Positions 29,147 to 36,155 of a stretch of 41,492 nt of DNA are shown one piece after another; the first letter of the stretch is position 1; each line of letters starts with the position of its first letter. A program made the translations under genes and the position numbers. The notes under the pieces are model-generated. The model saw only the letters and a program-made list of their open reading frames with translations. It was not told where the DNA came from and did no database searches. The stretch spans positions 1 through 41,492 of the forward strand of contig NZ_CAJUPA010000022.1 of NCBI RefSeq assembly GCF_910588395.1, in the 5' to 3' direction. Source of the stretch: an uncultured Faecalibaculum sp. Lineage in GTDB: Bacteria > Bacillota_I > Bacilli_A > Erysipelotrichales > Erysipelotrichaceae.

Positions 29147-30488
29147 TTACTGGAAAAAACGAGAGCAAGAGTGGCTGAAGGAATGCGAAAAAGAAGAAAA
29201 AGGCTGGTCTGAAGAGCTTTATCAAATCTACCAGAATCTGGGGGATGAGATAGAAGAACAGATCAACCTTTTTATTTCACGCTTTGGGGAAGGTCGCCAG
29301 TTGGACATTACAGAGGCAAGGAAGTATCTGGATTCGACAGACATAGAATTCTATGCACGGCGGGCTGAATACTACTGTCGAATGGCTGCTCTCGATATGG
29401 AAGCGGGGACAACAGACCGGGCCAAAGAATACTTCTCTGAACAGGCAAACGAGGAGATGGCCCGTTACAACGCCACAATGAAAATCAACCGCCTGAGAAT
29501 GCTCCAGTCCCAAATGAATCTGCGGATTCTGAACGCCCAATGCAAAACGGAATCGGTTTTGGAGGCAGCTCTAACTGAGCGCACTGTGGAAGAATTTGAA
29601 CGGCAGGCAGGGATTTTGGGGGATACAGTTCTCAACAACGTTCAAAATGCAGAGGTTATTGCAAACGCACCTTTTCACGGGGCTACATTCTCCAAACGTA
29701 TCTGGGGGACACAGCAGGACCAGCTCCAGAAGCAGATGACCAAATTGATGACAGATGGGCTGGTTTTAGGAAAAAACCCCAGAGTTTTGGCCCGGGATTT
29801 GCGAAAAGTAATCAACGTTGCCCCTAAGCAGGCAGAGCGCTTGATGCGTACCGAGCTTAATCGATGCCAGATAGAAGCCGATAGAGCCAGCTATAAAAGT
29901 GCCGGGCTCAACCAGTATACGTTCATAGCTAACAGCGGATGCTGTCACCATTGTCAGGATCTGGACGGCGAACATTTTGACCTGGAGGATATGCAATCCG
30001 GTAAAACCGCCCCGCCCATGCATCCAAACTGCAGATGCAGTACTGCCGGGTACATGAAAAGGGAGGACGATGGCATTACTGATGAGGACGTGGATCTGTT
30101 TGACAAATGGTCAGAGACTTTCGAAGAGCACGGCTTAACCTGGGAGGAGTGGAAAAATCTCGACGGCTTCGACCATAACCGTATTCAAAAGGATAGATAT
30201 ATTCACGAAGATAAAATTAAAAAATTCTTGTTAAAACCCGGTGCAAAGCACGCGCAGGAGTTTTTTGATGTTGGGTATACAGAAAATGACTGGAAGCAAC
30301 TAGAGACTGACATCCTTTCCCAATATACAAATGCGTCGTATGATAGGAGCAAAGGAAATTATGGTCAGAGATTTTCAATAACCATGGATCTTGGCATAGA
30401 TAAAAAAAGGCCATTCCAAGTAGTCTGGGGAGAGGACGGAGACAGATTTAAGCTGGTGACAGCGCATCGTATCCCAGTAGGAGGTTAG
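29133..30488 (+). CDS. Minor head protein (Mu gpF/SPP1 gp7-type) with a toxin-like C-terminal domain
   Basis: A 451-residue head morphogenesis protein. Residues about 1-300 are the usual helical part with MRTELNRCQIEADRASYKSA, GLNQYTFIANSGCCHHC and the HPNCRCSTAGYM motif that marks the family. Beyond about residue 350 a distinct domain follows (KIKKFLLKPGAKHAQEFFDV, GYTENDWKQLE, RFSITMDLG, RPFQVVWGEDGDRF, LVTAHR), which resembles DUF6883-type toxin domains of polymorphic toxins. Its strand-strand-His layout suggests a BECR-type ribonuclease, by analogy. The next gene looks like a DUF4926-type immunity protein. ATG 29133 overlaps the portal gene by 14 bases. Confidence 0.8.
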   Translation: MSSADYWKKREQEWLKECEKEEKGWSEELYQIYQNLGDEIEEQINLFISRFGEGRQLDITEARKYLDSTDIEFYARRAEYYCRMAALDMEAGTTDRAKEYFSEQANEEMARYNATMKINRLRMLQSQMNLRILNAQCKTESVLEAALTERTVEEFERQAGILGDTVLNNVQNAEVIANAPFHGATFSKRIWGTQQDQLQKQMTKLMTDGLVLGKNPRVLARDLRKVINVAPKQAERLMRTELNRCQIEADRASYKSAGLNQYTFIANSGCCHHCQDLDGEHFDLEDMQSGKTAPPMHPNCRCSTAGYMKREDDGITDEDVDLFDKWSETFEEHGLTWEEWKNLDGFDHNRIQKDRYIHEDKIKKFLLKPGAKHAQEFFDVGYTENDWKQLETDILSQYTNASYDRSKGNYGQRFSITMDLGIDKKRPFQVVWGEDGDRFKLVTAHRIPVGG

Positions 30489-30490
30489 CA

Positions 30491-30649
30491 ATGTTTAATA
30501 TGTATGATCATGTAAGGGTTAAAGCAACTGGAGTATACGGAACCATTGTAGATGAGTATGGAGATGGATGGCTTGTTATTGATCCCGATGTTGTAACGGA
30601 TTCGTGGTCCCTTATAGACGCTAAAGCTGAGGAACTAGAAGAAGCCTAA
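30491..30649 (+). CDS. DUF4926-like small protein, possible immunity protein
   Basis: A 52-residue SH3-like protein (MFNMYDHVRVKATGVYGTIV, DEYGDGWLVIDPD, then a tail with EELEEA). It starts two bases after the minor head stop, with TAGGAGGTTAGCA giving a strong site. Small SH3-like DUF4926 proteins are known as immunity proteins next to DUF6883 toxins, and the VRVKATGVYGTIVDEYGDG part fits that fold. If right, it would protect the host cell from the toxin-like end of the minor head protein. Confidence 0.6.
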   Translation: MFNMYDHVRVKATGVYGTIVDEYGDGWLVIDPDVVTDSWSLIDAKAEELEEA

Positions 30650-30673
30650 AGAGCCTTCACGGGCTCTTTTCTT
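30650..30673 (+). terminator. Terminator after the immunity-like gene
   Basis: AGAGCC (30650-30655) pairs with GGCTCT (30662-30667) around a short loop, followed by TTTTCTT. Confidence 0.7.
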
Positions 30674-30835
30674 ATGGAAGGAAAACACGGAGCTTACGAA
30701 CGTTATTATAGTAAGAAAGGTGTAGTATATGTGAATAGAGCAAACAATCAAATACGGACCGCATACTCCTCAAAGGACTGCTCAGAGAGTATACTTAAAA
30801 CAATAGAGGTATATGAGAAATGGATGCACGATTGA
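30674..30835 (+). CDS. 53-residue unknown protein
   Basis: A short Tyr- and Lys-rich frame (MEGKHGAYERYYSKKGVVYV; ends TIEVYEKWMHD). ATG 30674 lies directly behind a terminator T-run with no Shine-Dalgarno; a GTG further in (30731) is preceded by AAAGGTG and could be the true start. It overlaps the next gene by 16 bases. The context suggests an accessory or second immunity gene, but support is weak. Confidence 0.4.
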   Translation: MEGKHGAYERYYSKKGVVYVNRANNQIRTAYSSKDCSESILKTIEVYEKWMHD

Positions 30836-31014
30836 AGGCGGAATACATGTCTTGTCCACTTGTAAACGGCGAAATCATTCATTATCCTGAATGCTTTGAT
30901 GTTCACTGTGTTTTAGAGGACGGCGCCCCTAAGTGGACTGCCAGAGAGGATATGTTCAATCATGAAGATTGGAAAGATATCTGCCTAAAATGTCCTTATC
31001 ACTACCATGACTGA
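30820..31014 (+). CDS. 64-residue Cys/His-rich protein, unknown
   Basis: MDARLKAEYMSCPLVNGEII is followed by YPECFDVHCVLEDG and DICLKCPYHYHD: five cysteines and several histidines that could form a zinc-binding site. ATG 30820 follows GAGGTATATGAGAA. No family recognised. Its AT-rich composition matches the neighbouring small genes. Confidence 0.55.
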   Translation: MDARLKAEYMSCPLVNGEIIHYPECFDVHCVLEDGAPKWTAREDMFNHEDWKDICLKCPYHYHD

Positions 31015-31049
31015 AGTCGATAAACCGGCTTGAGAATTGAGAATGCATC

Positions 31050-31073
31050 AGAGTCCTTAGGGACTCTTTTCTT
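31050..31073 (+). terminator. Terminator in the late operon
   Basis: AGAGTCC (31050-31056) pairs with GGACTCT (31061-31067), followed by TTTTCTT. It copies the design of the hairpin at 30650-30673, including the TTTTCTTATG that follows. Confidence 0.75.
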
Positions 31074-31091
31074 ATGAAAGGAGAGCAGAGT

Positions 31092-31424
31092 ATGGCAAAA
31101 GATGATTACTTTAAAATTCTTTTTATAGTCCTGAATGATTTATACGGCCACTTGAAAGACGGGACAAGGGTTCAGCTGGATGACATTTCTCCGGAAACAC
31201 TGAAAATTCCTGATTCCTATTGGCTGAGTATAGTGAAAAATGCCTGTGAGAAGGGGCTGATCACCGGCCCGAAATTCAGGAACACCAAATCAGGATTGGC
31301 GGTGGTGAACCTTGATGGCATGGAAATCACCATGGATGGCGTGGATTTCTTACAGAATAACTCACAGATGAAAAAGGTATACGATATTCTGAAAGAAATG
31401 AGAGACTGGATTCCAGTGGTTTAA
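31092..31424 (+). CDS. YjcQ family protein
   Basis: A 110-residue protein of the YjcQ type: MAKDDYFKILFIVLNDLYGH, ISPETLKIPDSYWLSIVKNA, CEKGLITGPKF and the signature MEITMDGVDFLQNNSQMKKV near the end. These have a winged-helix fold and are widespread in phages and Bacillota, without known function. ATG 31092 follows AAAGGAGAGCAGAGT. Confidence 0.8.
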   Translation: MAKDDYFKILFIVLNDLYGHLKDGTRVQLDDISPETLKIPDSYWLSIVKNACEKGLITGPKFRNTKSGLAVVNLDGMEITMDGVDFLQNNSQMKKVYDILKEMRDWIPVV

Positions 31425-31429
31425 AAAGG

Positions 31430-31446
31430 AGCCGACTCGGCTTTTT
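31430..31446 (+). terminator. Terminator in the late operon
   Basis: AGCCG (31430-31434) pairs with CGGCT (31438-31442), with TTTT after it and AAAAAGG before it. The Shine-Dalgarno of the next gene (GGGAGGAAGA) follows 5 bases later. Confidence 0.65.
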
Positions 31447-31460
31447 GTTTGGGAGGAAGA

Positions 31461-31772
31461 ATGAAGCTGAATATCCTTGGAACCGAGTACAGAGTCATCA
31501 CGAAGGCCCTGAAAGACTGTGATGGAGAGTGTGATGCCATCCGAAAGCGTATCGTCATTCACGATATGTCAGACTACACCAAAGAGCAGAGGTCCTTCCG
31601 ACGCAAGGAGGTCCTGCGCCACGAAATCGTTCATGCCTTTCTGGCGGAAAGCGGGCTGCAGGCAGATACATCCAAAGCCCGTGCCTGGGCAATGAATGAG
31701 GAAATGGTGGACTGGATAGCCCGCCAGGGTCCTAAGATTTTCCAGACATTCAGGGAGGCCGATGCCATGTGA
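31461..31772 (+). CDS. Zinc metallopeptidase-like phage protein
   Basis: A 103-residue protein with an HExxH motif, His54-Glu55-Ile-Val-His58 (LRHEIVHAFLAES), in a minimal metalloprotease-like fold: MKLNILGTEYRVITKAL at the start and a C-terminal helix (WAMNEEMVDWIARQG). It probably works in the head-assembly region, next to Prp and scaffold. Whether it cuts a virion protein or senses something is unknown. ATG 31461 follows GGGAGGAAGA. It ends in an ATGTGA overlap with the Prp gene. Confidence 0.75.
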   Translation: MKLNILGTEYRVITKALKDCDGECDAIRKRIVIHDMSDYTKEQRSFRRKEVLRHEIVHAFLAESGLQADTSKARAWAMNEEMVDWIARQGPKIFQTFREADAM

Positions 31773-32086
31773 TACAAGTAAAGATACTCAGGCTGCAGGG
31801 CTTGAATGAAATACATCTGGAAGCATCCGGACATGCCGGATATGCTGAGCCGGGCAGAGATATCGTCTGTTCGGCTTTTTCCATGCTGTGGCAGAATCTG
31901 GCAGGATCCGTCAGGAACCTGACGAAAGCCAGAGTCAAAGACAGCCTGACTAATACCGGGACGCATGTCCTGGAATTCACACCAATCACTGATAAACGGA
32001 TGCTGCTTCTGCTTGAGTCTTTCAGGCAGGGAGTACAGAGTCTGCAGGACGCTTATCCGGATTGCGTTCAGCTGGCTGAGTATTGA
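31769..32086 (+). CDS. prp: Prp-type cysteine protease
   Basis: A 105-residue protease of the Prp family (host YsxB, which cleaves ribosomal protein L27). The catalytic pair falls at His22 and Cys34 in GHAGYAEPGRDIVCSAFSML, the same positions as in Staphylococcus aureus Prp. Phage Prp proteins cut the N-termini of capsid and scaffold proteins during head assembly. Three virion proteins here have matching sites: scaffold (DLQMFAE), capsid (NLQMFAE) and tail tube (NLQVFAG). GTG 31769 overlaps the previous stop, with GGGAGG upstream. Confidence 0.93.
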   Translation: MIQVKILRLQGLNEIHLEASGHAGYAEPGRDIVCSAFSMLWQNLAGSVRNLTKARVKDSLTNTGTHVLEFTPITDKRMLLLLESFRQGVQSLQDAYPDCVQLAEY

Positions 32087-32100
32087 GCATCTAAAAATAT

Positions 32101-32165
32101 GTCCAAGCCTGATGACTTAAAAAGCTGCGGTTTCGGTCCAAGCCTGAAGACGGTAAAAGCTGTGG
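32101..32165 (+). repeat. 30-base imperfect direct repeat before the scaffold gene
   Basis: The unit GTCCAAGCCTGA-(T/A)GAC-n-AAAGCTG-n-GG occurs at 32101-32130 and again at 32136-32165, a period of 35 bases, with about five mismatches. It lies between Prp and scaffold and could be mRNA structure, a protein-binding site, or a duplicated gene end. Confidence 0.75.
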
Positions 32166-32173
32166 GAGGTTTT

Positions 32174-32782
32174 ATGAAAGACAACTATAAGAGCATTGAT
32201 CTGCAGATGTTTGCGGAGGATGAGTCCGCTGCTGAAACAGAAACGACAGCGGAACAGGAAACGGAACAGCCGGAAGGGAAGACTTACACCGACAAAGAAG
32301 TGGATGAGATCGTCTCTAAAAAGCTGGCCAGAAAACAGAAAGAGTTCGACAAGCTGCTGGAAGCAGAGAAAACCAAAGCCGCACAGGACGCTGTGACGGA
32401 AGCGGAGAAGCTGCGGAAGATGAACGAGGAACAGCGAAAGCAGTATGAGACGGAAAAGGCAGAGCGGGAGAAGTCCGAACTGCAGAACCGTATCGCCCAG
32501 CTGGAAAGAGAAGCAGCGCGCAACGAGCTTTCCAAAACAGCCGCAAAGATTCTTGAGGAATCACATAAGATCATCGCGACTCAGGAGCTTCTGGATTTCG
32601 TGGTGGGGGATACTGCCGAGGAAACGCAGGCCCAGATTGACAAATTCGTGAAGATCCACAACGACATCAATGCCCGTGCTGCCCAGGAGAAGGCCAGAGG
32701 CAAGACCCCAGTGGCTTTTGGACAGGGCAAAGCACAGCAGGATTCTTATTTTGAAGCCGCAATTGGCAAGTACAGAAAGTAG
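32174..32782 (+). CDS. Phage scaffolding protein (DUF4355-type)
   Basis: A 202-residue, highly charged, coiled-coil-rich protein: an acidic N-terminal part, a long helical part (EKTKAAQDAVTEAEKLRKMN; ERREKS-like repeats) and a C-terminal basic tail. It guides capsid assembly and is removed later. Its N-terminus reads MKDNYKSIDLQMFAEDES, a Prp cleavage motif. ATG 32174 follows GTGGGAGGTTTT; the longer frame from 32099 lacks a site and reads through the repeat. Confidence 0.9.
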   Translation: MKDNYKSIDLQMFAEDESAAETETTAEQETEQPEGKTYTDKEVDEIVSKKLARKQKEFDKLLEAEKTKAAQDAVTEAEKLRKMNEEQRKQYETEKAEREKSELQNRIAQLEREAARNELSKTAAKILEESHKIIATQELLDFVVGDTAEETQAQIDKFVKIHNDINARAAQEKARGKTPVAFGQGKAQQDSYFEAAIGKYRK

Positions 32783-32788
32783 GTAATT

Positions 32789-33745
32789 ATGACTGAAAAA
32801 ACTCTCAACCTGCAGATGTTTGCAGAGGGTGACACCCAGACTCCGGCATCCCCGGTAACACCTGCACCAACTGTGGGAAACGCTCGTTCCTTCCAGTCTC
32901 AGTTCAAGGAGATGCTGAACGCAGTATTCGGCGCCCGTTCCGTGTTCGGCGACTTCTTCGCCAATGGTCTGGAGGTGCTGGATGGTGTTTCCGACAATGA
33001 AACCGCGTTCCGCGTAAAAACCACTGATATTCCGGTAGCAGTAGGCGGAGCATACGATACCAACAAAGACAATGTCTTTGGCGATGGTTCTGCGGGCTCT
33101 TCTCGTTTCGGGGATATGACCGAGATCATCTACAAAGAGACCTCGGTACCCTATACCGGCGGTTGGACTATCCACGAAGGTCTGGACCGCTACACTGTGA
33201 ACCACAACTTCGAGCAGGCACTGGTAGACCGTCAGGAGCAGCAGGCCATTGCGAAGACCGAATGGTATAACAAGACTCACGGCAAGTTCGTTTCCGACAG
33301 CGCTGGGCAGACAGAGACTCTGGCGTCCTATACTGACGCCAACATCCTGAAGCTGTTCAACGCTCTGACCAAGTACTTCGTCGACAACCAGATCGTGGGT
33401 ACCAAGGTCATCAAGGTAGCTCCGGATCTGTACAACGCCCTGGTAGACCACGCTCTGACTACCACCGCCAAGCACTCCGCAGCCAGCATCGACGAGAACG
33501 GTATCGTTCGGTTCAAGGGCTTCACCATCGAACAGATTCCGACTGCGTACTTCCAGACCGGTGAGGTAGCTTACGCCTACGTGACCGGCATCGCCAAGGC
33601 ATTCACTGGCATCACCACTGCCCGGACCATCGAGGCTACCACGTTTGACGGCGTTGAGATCCAGGCAGCAGCCAAGACCGGTGAGTACATCCTGCCTGTG
33701 AACAAGAAGGCTGTCGTGAAGGTAAAGCTGGGTACAGGAGCCTAG
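32789..33745 (+). CDS. Major capsid protein
   Basis: A 318-residue capsid protein of the HK97 fold type. The N-terminus MTEKTLNLQMFAEGDT has the Prp cleavage motif. Later parts are typical of the family: RSFQSQFKEMLNAVFGARS, a loop region FGDMTEIIYKETSVPYTG and NHNFEQALVDRQEQQAIAKT. Codon use is strongly biased toward C-ending codons, as expected for a highly expressed gene. ATG 32789 follows AAGTAGGTAATT. Directly next to scaffold and connector genes, in the normal order. Confidence 0.93.
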   Translation: MTEKTLNLQMFAEGDTQTPASPVTPAPTVGNARSFQSQFKEMLNAVFGARSVFGDFFANGLEVLDGVSDNETAFRVKTTDIPVAVGGAYDTNKDNVFGDGSAGSSRFGDMTEIIYKETSVPYTGGWTIHEGLDRYTVNHNFEQALVDRQEQQAIAKTEWYNKTHGKFVSDSAGQTETLASYTDANILKLFNALTKYFVDNQIVGTKVIKVAPDLYNALVDHALTTTAKHSAASIDENGIVRFKGFTIEQIPTAYFQTGEVAYAYVTGIAKAFTGITTARTIEATTFDGVEIQAAAKTGEYILPVNKKAVVKVKLGTGA

Positions 33746-33748
33746 CCT

Positions 33749-34084
33749 ATGGCAGCCGAGACGTATCTGGACGATATCCGGCTGCTTGCAGGAATCGAAG
33801 ACGGGAGTCAGGACAAACTCTTGACACTCATCATCAGGATGACAGAGTCCCGTCTTCTGACCCTGCTTGAATCCCCTGAGGTTCCGGATTCTCTGGGCTA
33901 TATCGTGCTGGAGGTATCCACTGCCCGGTACAACAGAATCGGCTCAGAAGGGCTGTCCTCGCATACTCAAGACGGTGAATCCCTGAACTTTGTGGATTCT
34001 GACTTTGACCGCTTTGCAGCGGACATAGAGACCTGGAAAACGGCACAGAAGACCACGGCGAATTGGAAGGTGAAGTTCCTGTGA
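33749..34084 (+). CDS. Head-tail connector (gp6-like)
   Basis: A 111-residue helical protein (MAAETYLDDIRLLAGIEDGS; then DKLLTLIIRMTESRLLTLLE) matching the DNA-packaging connector of HK97 gp6 and similar adaptors, which sit under the portal. ATG 33749 follows AGGAGCCTAGCCT. It overlaps the next gene by 4 bases (GTGA). Confidence 0.85.
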   Translation: MAAETYLDDIRLLAGIEDGSQDKLLTLIIRMTESRLLTLLESPEVPDSLGYIVLEVSTARYNRIGSEGLSSHTQDGESLNFVDSDFDRFAADIETWKTAQKTTANWKVKFL

Positions 34085-34386
34085 GATATGACACCCGAGT
34101 GGAACTGATTCACCAGGAGCCCGGCGCTTATGATCCGCTGACAGGCAACTATGCAGATGCTGTGGAGGTGTCAAAGACCGTATGGGCAGACGTAACGGAT
34201 ACAGGCTTGCAGGAAAAGGCGCTGATAGGCGGTAAGGCGGGCGAAGATTCCAGAACTGTCCGGCTGCAGCAGAAACCAGACTTCCAGTTTGAGAAAGTCT
34301 GTATCGACGGGAAGCTATACCAGATTGACACTGTGCGCAGATATCGGATAAGGGAAACCCTCTACGTTTCTCGGGTGAGTACATGA
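34081..34386 (+). CDS. Head-tail stopper/joining protein
   Basis: A 101-residue beta-rich protein (YDTRVELIHQEPGAYDPLTG; later VCIDGKLYQIDTVRRYRI) fitting the SPP1 gp16-type head completion protein that closes the connector. GTG 34081 has GGAAGGTG upstream; the frame from 34063 is longer but not needed. It ends in an ATGA overlap with the next gene. Confidence 0.8.
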   Translation: MRYDTRVELIHQEPGAYDPLTGNYADAVEVSKTVWADVTDTGLQEKALIGGKAGEDSRTVRLQQKPDFQFEKVCIDGKLYQIDTVRRYRIRETLYVSRVST

Positions 34387-34733
34387 GGCTTAAGTGCGAT
34401 GTAAAAGGCCTGAATAAGCTCCAGAAGAAGTTGCTCAAAGCGGCGGATAAGTCGAAGATTCGGGATACGGTCGAGCGTAATACGACAGAACTTCAGGAAA
34501 AGGCTATGCGAAAAGTCCCCGTTGACACCGGTCATTTACAGGGTTCTATTGGCTTTACTACTTCAAAAGACGGCATGACCGGCACAGTCAGGGCTCAGGC
34601 TGATTATTCCCAGTATGTAGAATTGGGAACGCGCTATATGCAGGCGCAGCCGTATATGAAACCTGCTTTTGATAGCCAAAAGGATATCTTCATCAAAGAC
34701 TTGAAAAAAGACATTATCGAGTCCCTGAAGTAA
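34383..34733 (+). CDS. HK97 gp10-like neck/tail protein
   Basis: A 116-residue protein of the HK97 gp10 type: KGLNKLQKKLLKAADKSKIR, VPVDTGHLQGSIGF (the family's PVDTGxLxxS) and YVELGTRYMQAQPYMKPAFD near the end. It joins head and tail or helps tail completion. ATG 34383 overlaps the previous stop codon. Confidence 0.9.
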   Translation: MRLKCDVKGLNKLQKKLLKAADKSKIRDTVERNTTELQEKAMRKVPVDTGHLQGSIGFTTSKDGMTGTVRAQADYSQYVELGTRYMQAQPYMKPAFDSQKDIFIKDLKKDIIESLK

Positions 34734-34745
34734 GAAGGTGATGAA

Positions 34746-35150
34746 ATGAGTCCAGCGCAGGAACTGTATTCGGGAATGCTTGTGAAACTGAGAGATTCGT
34801 TTCCCGGTAAAGTCTGGGATGGTGATTTGATCGTGCCAGAAGGTACACCATATCCCTTTATCCAGATGGGCAATACGCAGGATCTGTCAGAGTTCGGCGT
34901 AAAAGGCGGCTTCTTCGGCAAGGCAAGTCTGGATATCCACGTATGGCATAACGACCCGAGGAAACGGGGGGACTTCTCCAACCTGATGTTCAGCATCCGC
35001 AGACTTGCCGCTCAGCTGTCAGCCACTCCTGGCTATGGCTGGTGCCTGTCCGGATCTGACGAACAGGTCATTCCTGACAACACAACCAAAGAACCCCTGA
35101 TGCATGGGGTTCTTTCTTTTGAATTCAAATATTGGAGGAAGAAATCATGA
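34746..35150 (+). CDS. Tail completion/terminator protein
   Basis: A 134-residue protein of the DUF3168-like tail completion group: ELYSGMLVKLRDSFPGKVWD, PEGTPYPFIQMGNTQ, a strand SLDIHVWHNDPRKRG and a strand FEFKYWRKKS at the end. It caps the tail tube. ATG 34746 follows AAGGTGATGAA. Its last codons include a terminator hairpin and overlap the tail-tube gene by 4 bases. Confidence 0.82.
   Translation: MSPAQELYSGMLVKLRDSFPGKVWDGDLIVPEGTPYPFIQMGNTQDLSEFGVKGGFFGKASLDIHVWHNDPRKRGDFSNLMFSIRRLAAQLSATPGYGWCLSGSDEQVIPDNTTKEPLMHGVLSFEFKYWRKKS
35088..35119 (+). terminator. Terminator hairpin inside the tail-terminator gene
   Basis: A perfect 10-bp stem, AAAGAACCCC (35088-35097) with GGGGTTCTTT (35106-35115), is followed by CTTTT. 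It lies within the 3' coding region, just before the tail-tube gene, and would cut or slow transcription into the tail genes. Confidence 0.7.
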
Positions 35151-35695
35151 CCAAGAAAATCAATCTCCAGGTGTTTGCCGGCGACCCCATTCAGGGTGCC
35201 AAGAACATCTATGTCCTTCGCCGGCTGGCGGACCGGACACAGGAGGCCGCCACTGTCCTGGCATTCCAGGAGGAAGGTACTACCACGATGTCCAAGGACG
35301 CCGATACCGTTGCCACCAAAGACGGGACTATCCGTGTACCGGGTGCTGCAGAAATCGAGCTGTCCCTGACCTCTATCCTGACCACAGGGGATCCGATGAT
35401 TGCCAAGCTGAAAACGGCTCTGCTGAACGGCGAGGTGATGGAAATCTGGGAAGTGAACACCGCAGAAAAGGGAACCGGTGAGAACGCTGATAAGTACCCG
35501 GCTGACTACTACCGCGGATATCTGACCAACTACGAAAAGAGCTCCAACTCGGAGGACTTTGCTGAGCTGTCTCTGGATATCGGTGTATTCGGCAATCCGC
35601 AGTCTGGTTACGTCACTCTGAGCCGTGAGCAGGAGGAAGCAGCGCTGTATGCCTTCGCAGATGTGGCCAAAGCTGCTGATACTGATACTGAATAG
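35147..35695 (+). CDS. Major tail (tube) protein, TP901-1 type
   Basis: A 182-residue protein with the tail-tube pattern: KNIYVLRRLADRTQEAATV, GTIRVPGAAEIELSLTSIL and YRGYLTNYEKSSNSEDFAEL, then an acidic end. It forms the tube of a long non-contractile tail. It starts MTKKINLQVFAGDP, like a Prp cleavage site. ATG 35147 follows TTGGAGGAAGAAATC. A strong terminator follows. Confidence 0.9.
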   Translation: MTKKINLQVFAGDPIQGAKNIYVLRRLADRTQEAATVLAFQEEGTTTMSKDADTVATKDGTIRVPGAAEIELSLTSILTTGDPMIAKLKTALLNGEVMEIWEVNTAEKGTGENADKYPADYYRGYLTNYEKSSNSEDFAELSLDIGVFGNPQSGYVTLSREQEEAALYAFADVAKAADTDTE

Positions 35696-35707
35696 CATCA
35701 TTTTCAT

Positions 35708-35737
35708 AAGGAGCCTGCACAGGCTCCTTTTACTTTT
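35708..35737 (+). terminator. Terminator after the tail-tube gene
   Basis: AAGGAGCCTG (35708-35717) pairs with CAGGCTCCTT (35720-35729), followed by TTTACTTTT. The stem is 10 bp with a 2-base loop, so it should be efficient. Confidence 0.85.
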
Positions 35738-35765
35738 ATGGATCTATGTGTGGGAGGAAAAAACC

Positions 35766-36155
35766 ATGGAACTGACAATCAAAGATAAAACATATCCGCT
35801 TAAAGCGTCTTTTGCTTTTCTTCGCAAGATCGAGTCTAAATCCGTAAAGGAATCGTCCGGCGAAAAAATAGACATCGGCCTGGCCAACACAGTTATCCAG
35901 ATCCGCGACGCTGGGGACATGAGGGAACTGGTAGATCTGGTGCTGGCGCTCAATACCGGTCAGAGCCCGAAGCTGGAAAAGGGCATCGTCGAGAATTACG
36001 TGGAAGAGTGCGAGGACATCGAGGGCTTCGTTAATGAGGTGCTGGATTTTTTGTTCGCAGCGAATGTCTGCAAACTGCGTCTGAAGAAGTTCGGTCTGAC
36101 TCCGACACCGGAGAACGAGGAAGAGAAGGAAGAGAAACCGGACATCAAAGCATAG
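35766..36155 (+). CDS. Tail assembly chaperone, short form
   Basis: A 129-residue protein beginning MELTIKDKTYPLKASFAFLR, the usual pattern of the first (gpG-like) tail assembly chaperone, with LANTVIQIRDAGDMRELVDL in the middle and an acidic tail. ATG 35766 follows GGGAGGAAAAAACC. A slippery TTTTTTG at 36047-36053 lies in frame near its end; part of the ribosomes should slip back one base there and make a longer fusion with the next frame. Confidence 0.88.
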   Translation: MELTIKDKTYPLKASFAFLRKIESKSVKESSGEKIDIGLANTVIQIRDAGDMRELVDLVLALNTGQSPKLEKGIVENYVEECEDIEGFVNEVLDFLFAANVCKLRLKKFGLTPTPENEEEKEEKPDIKA

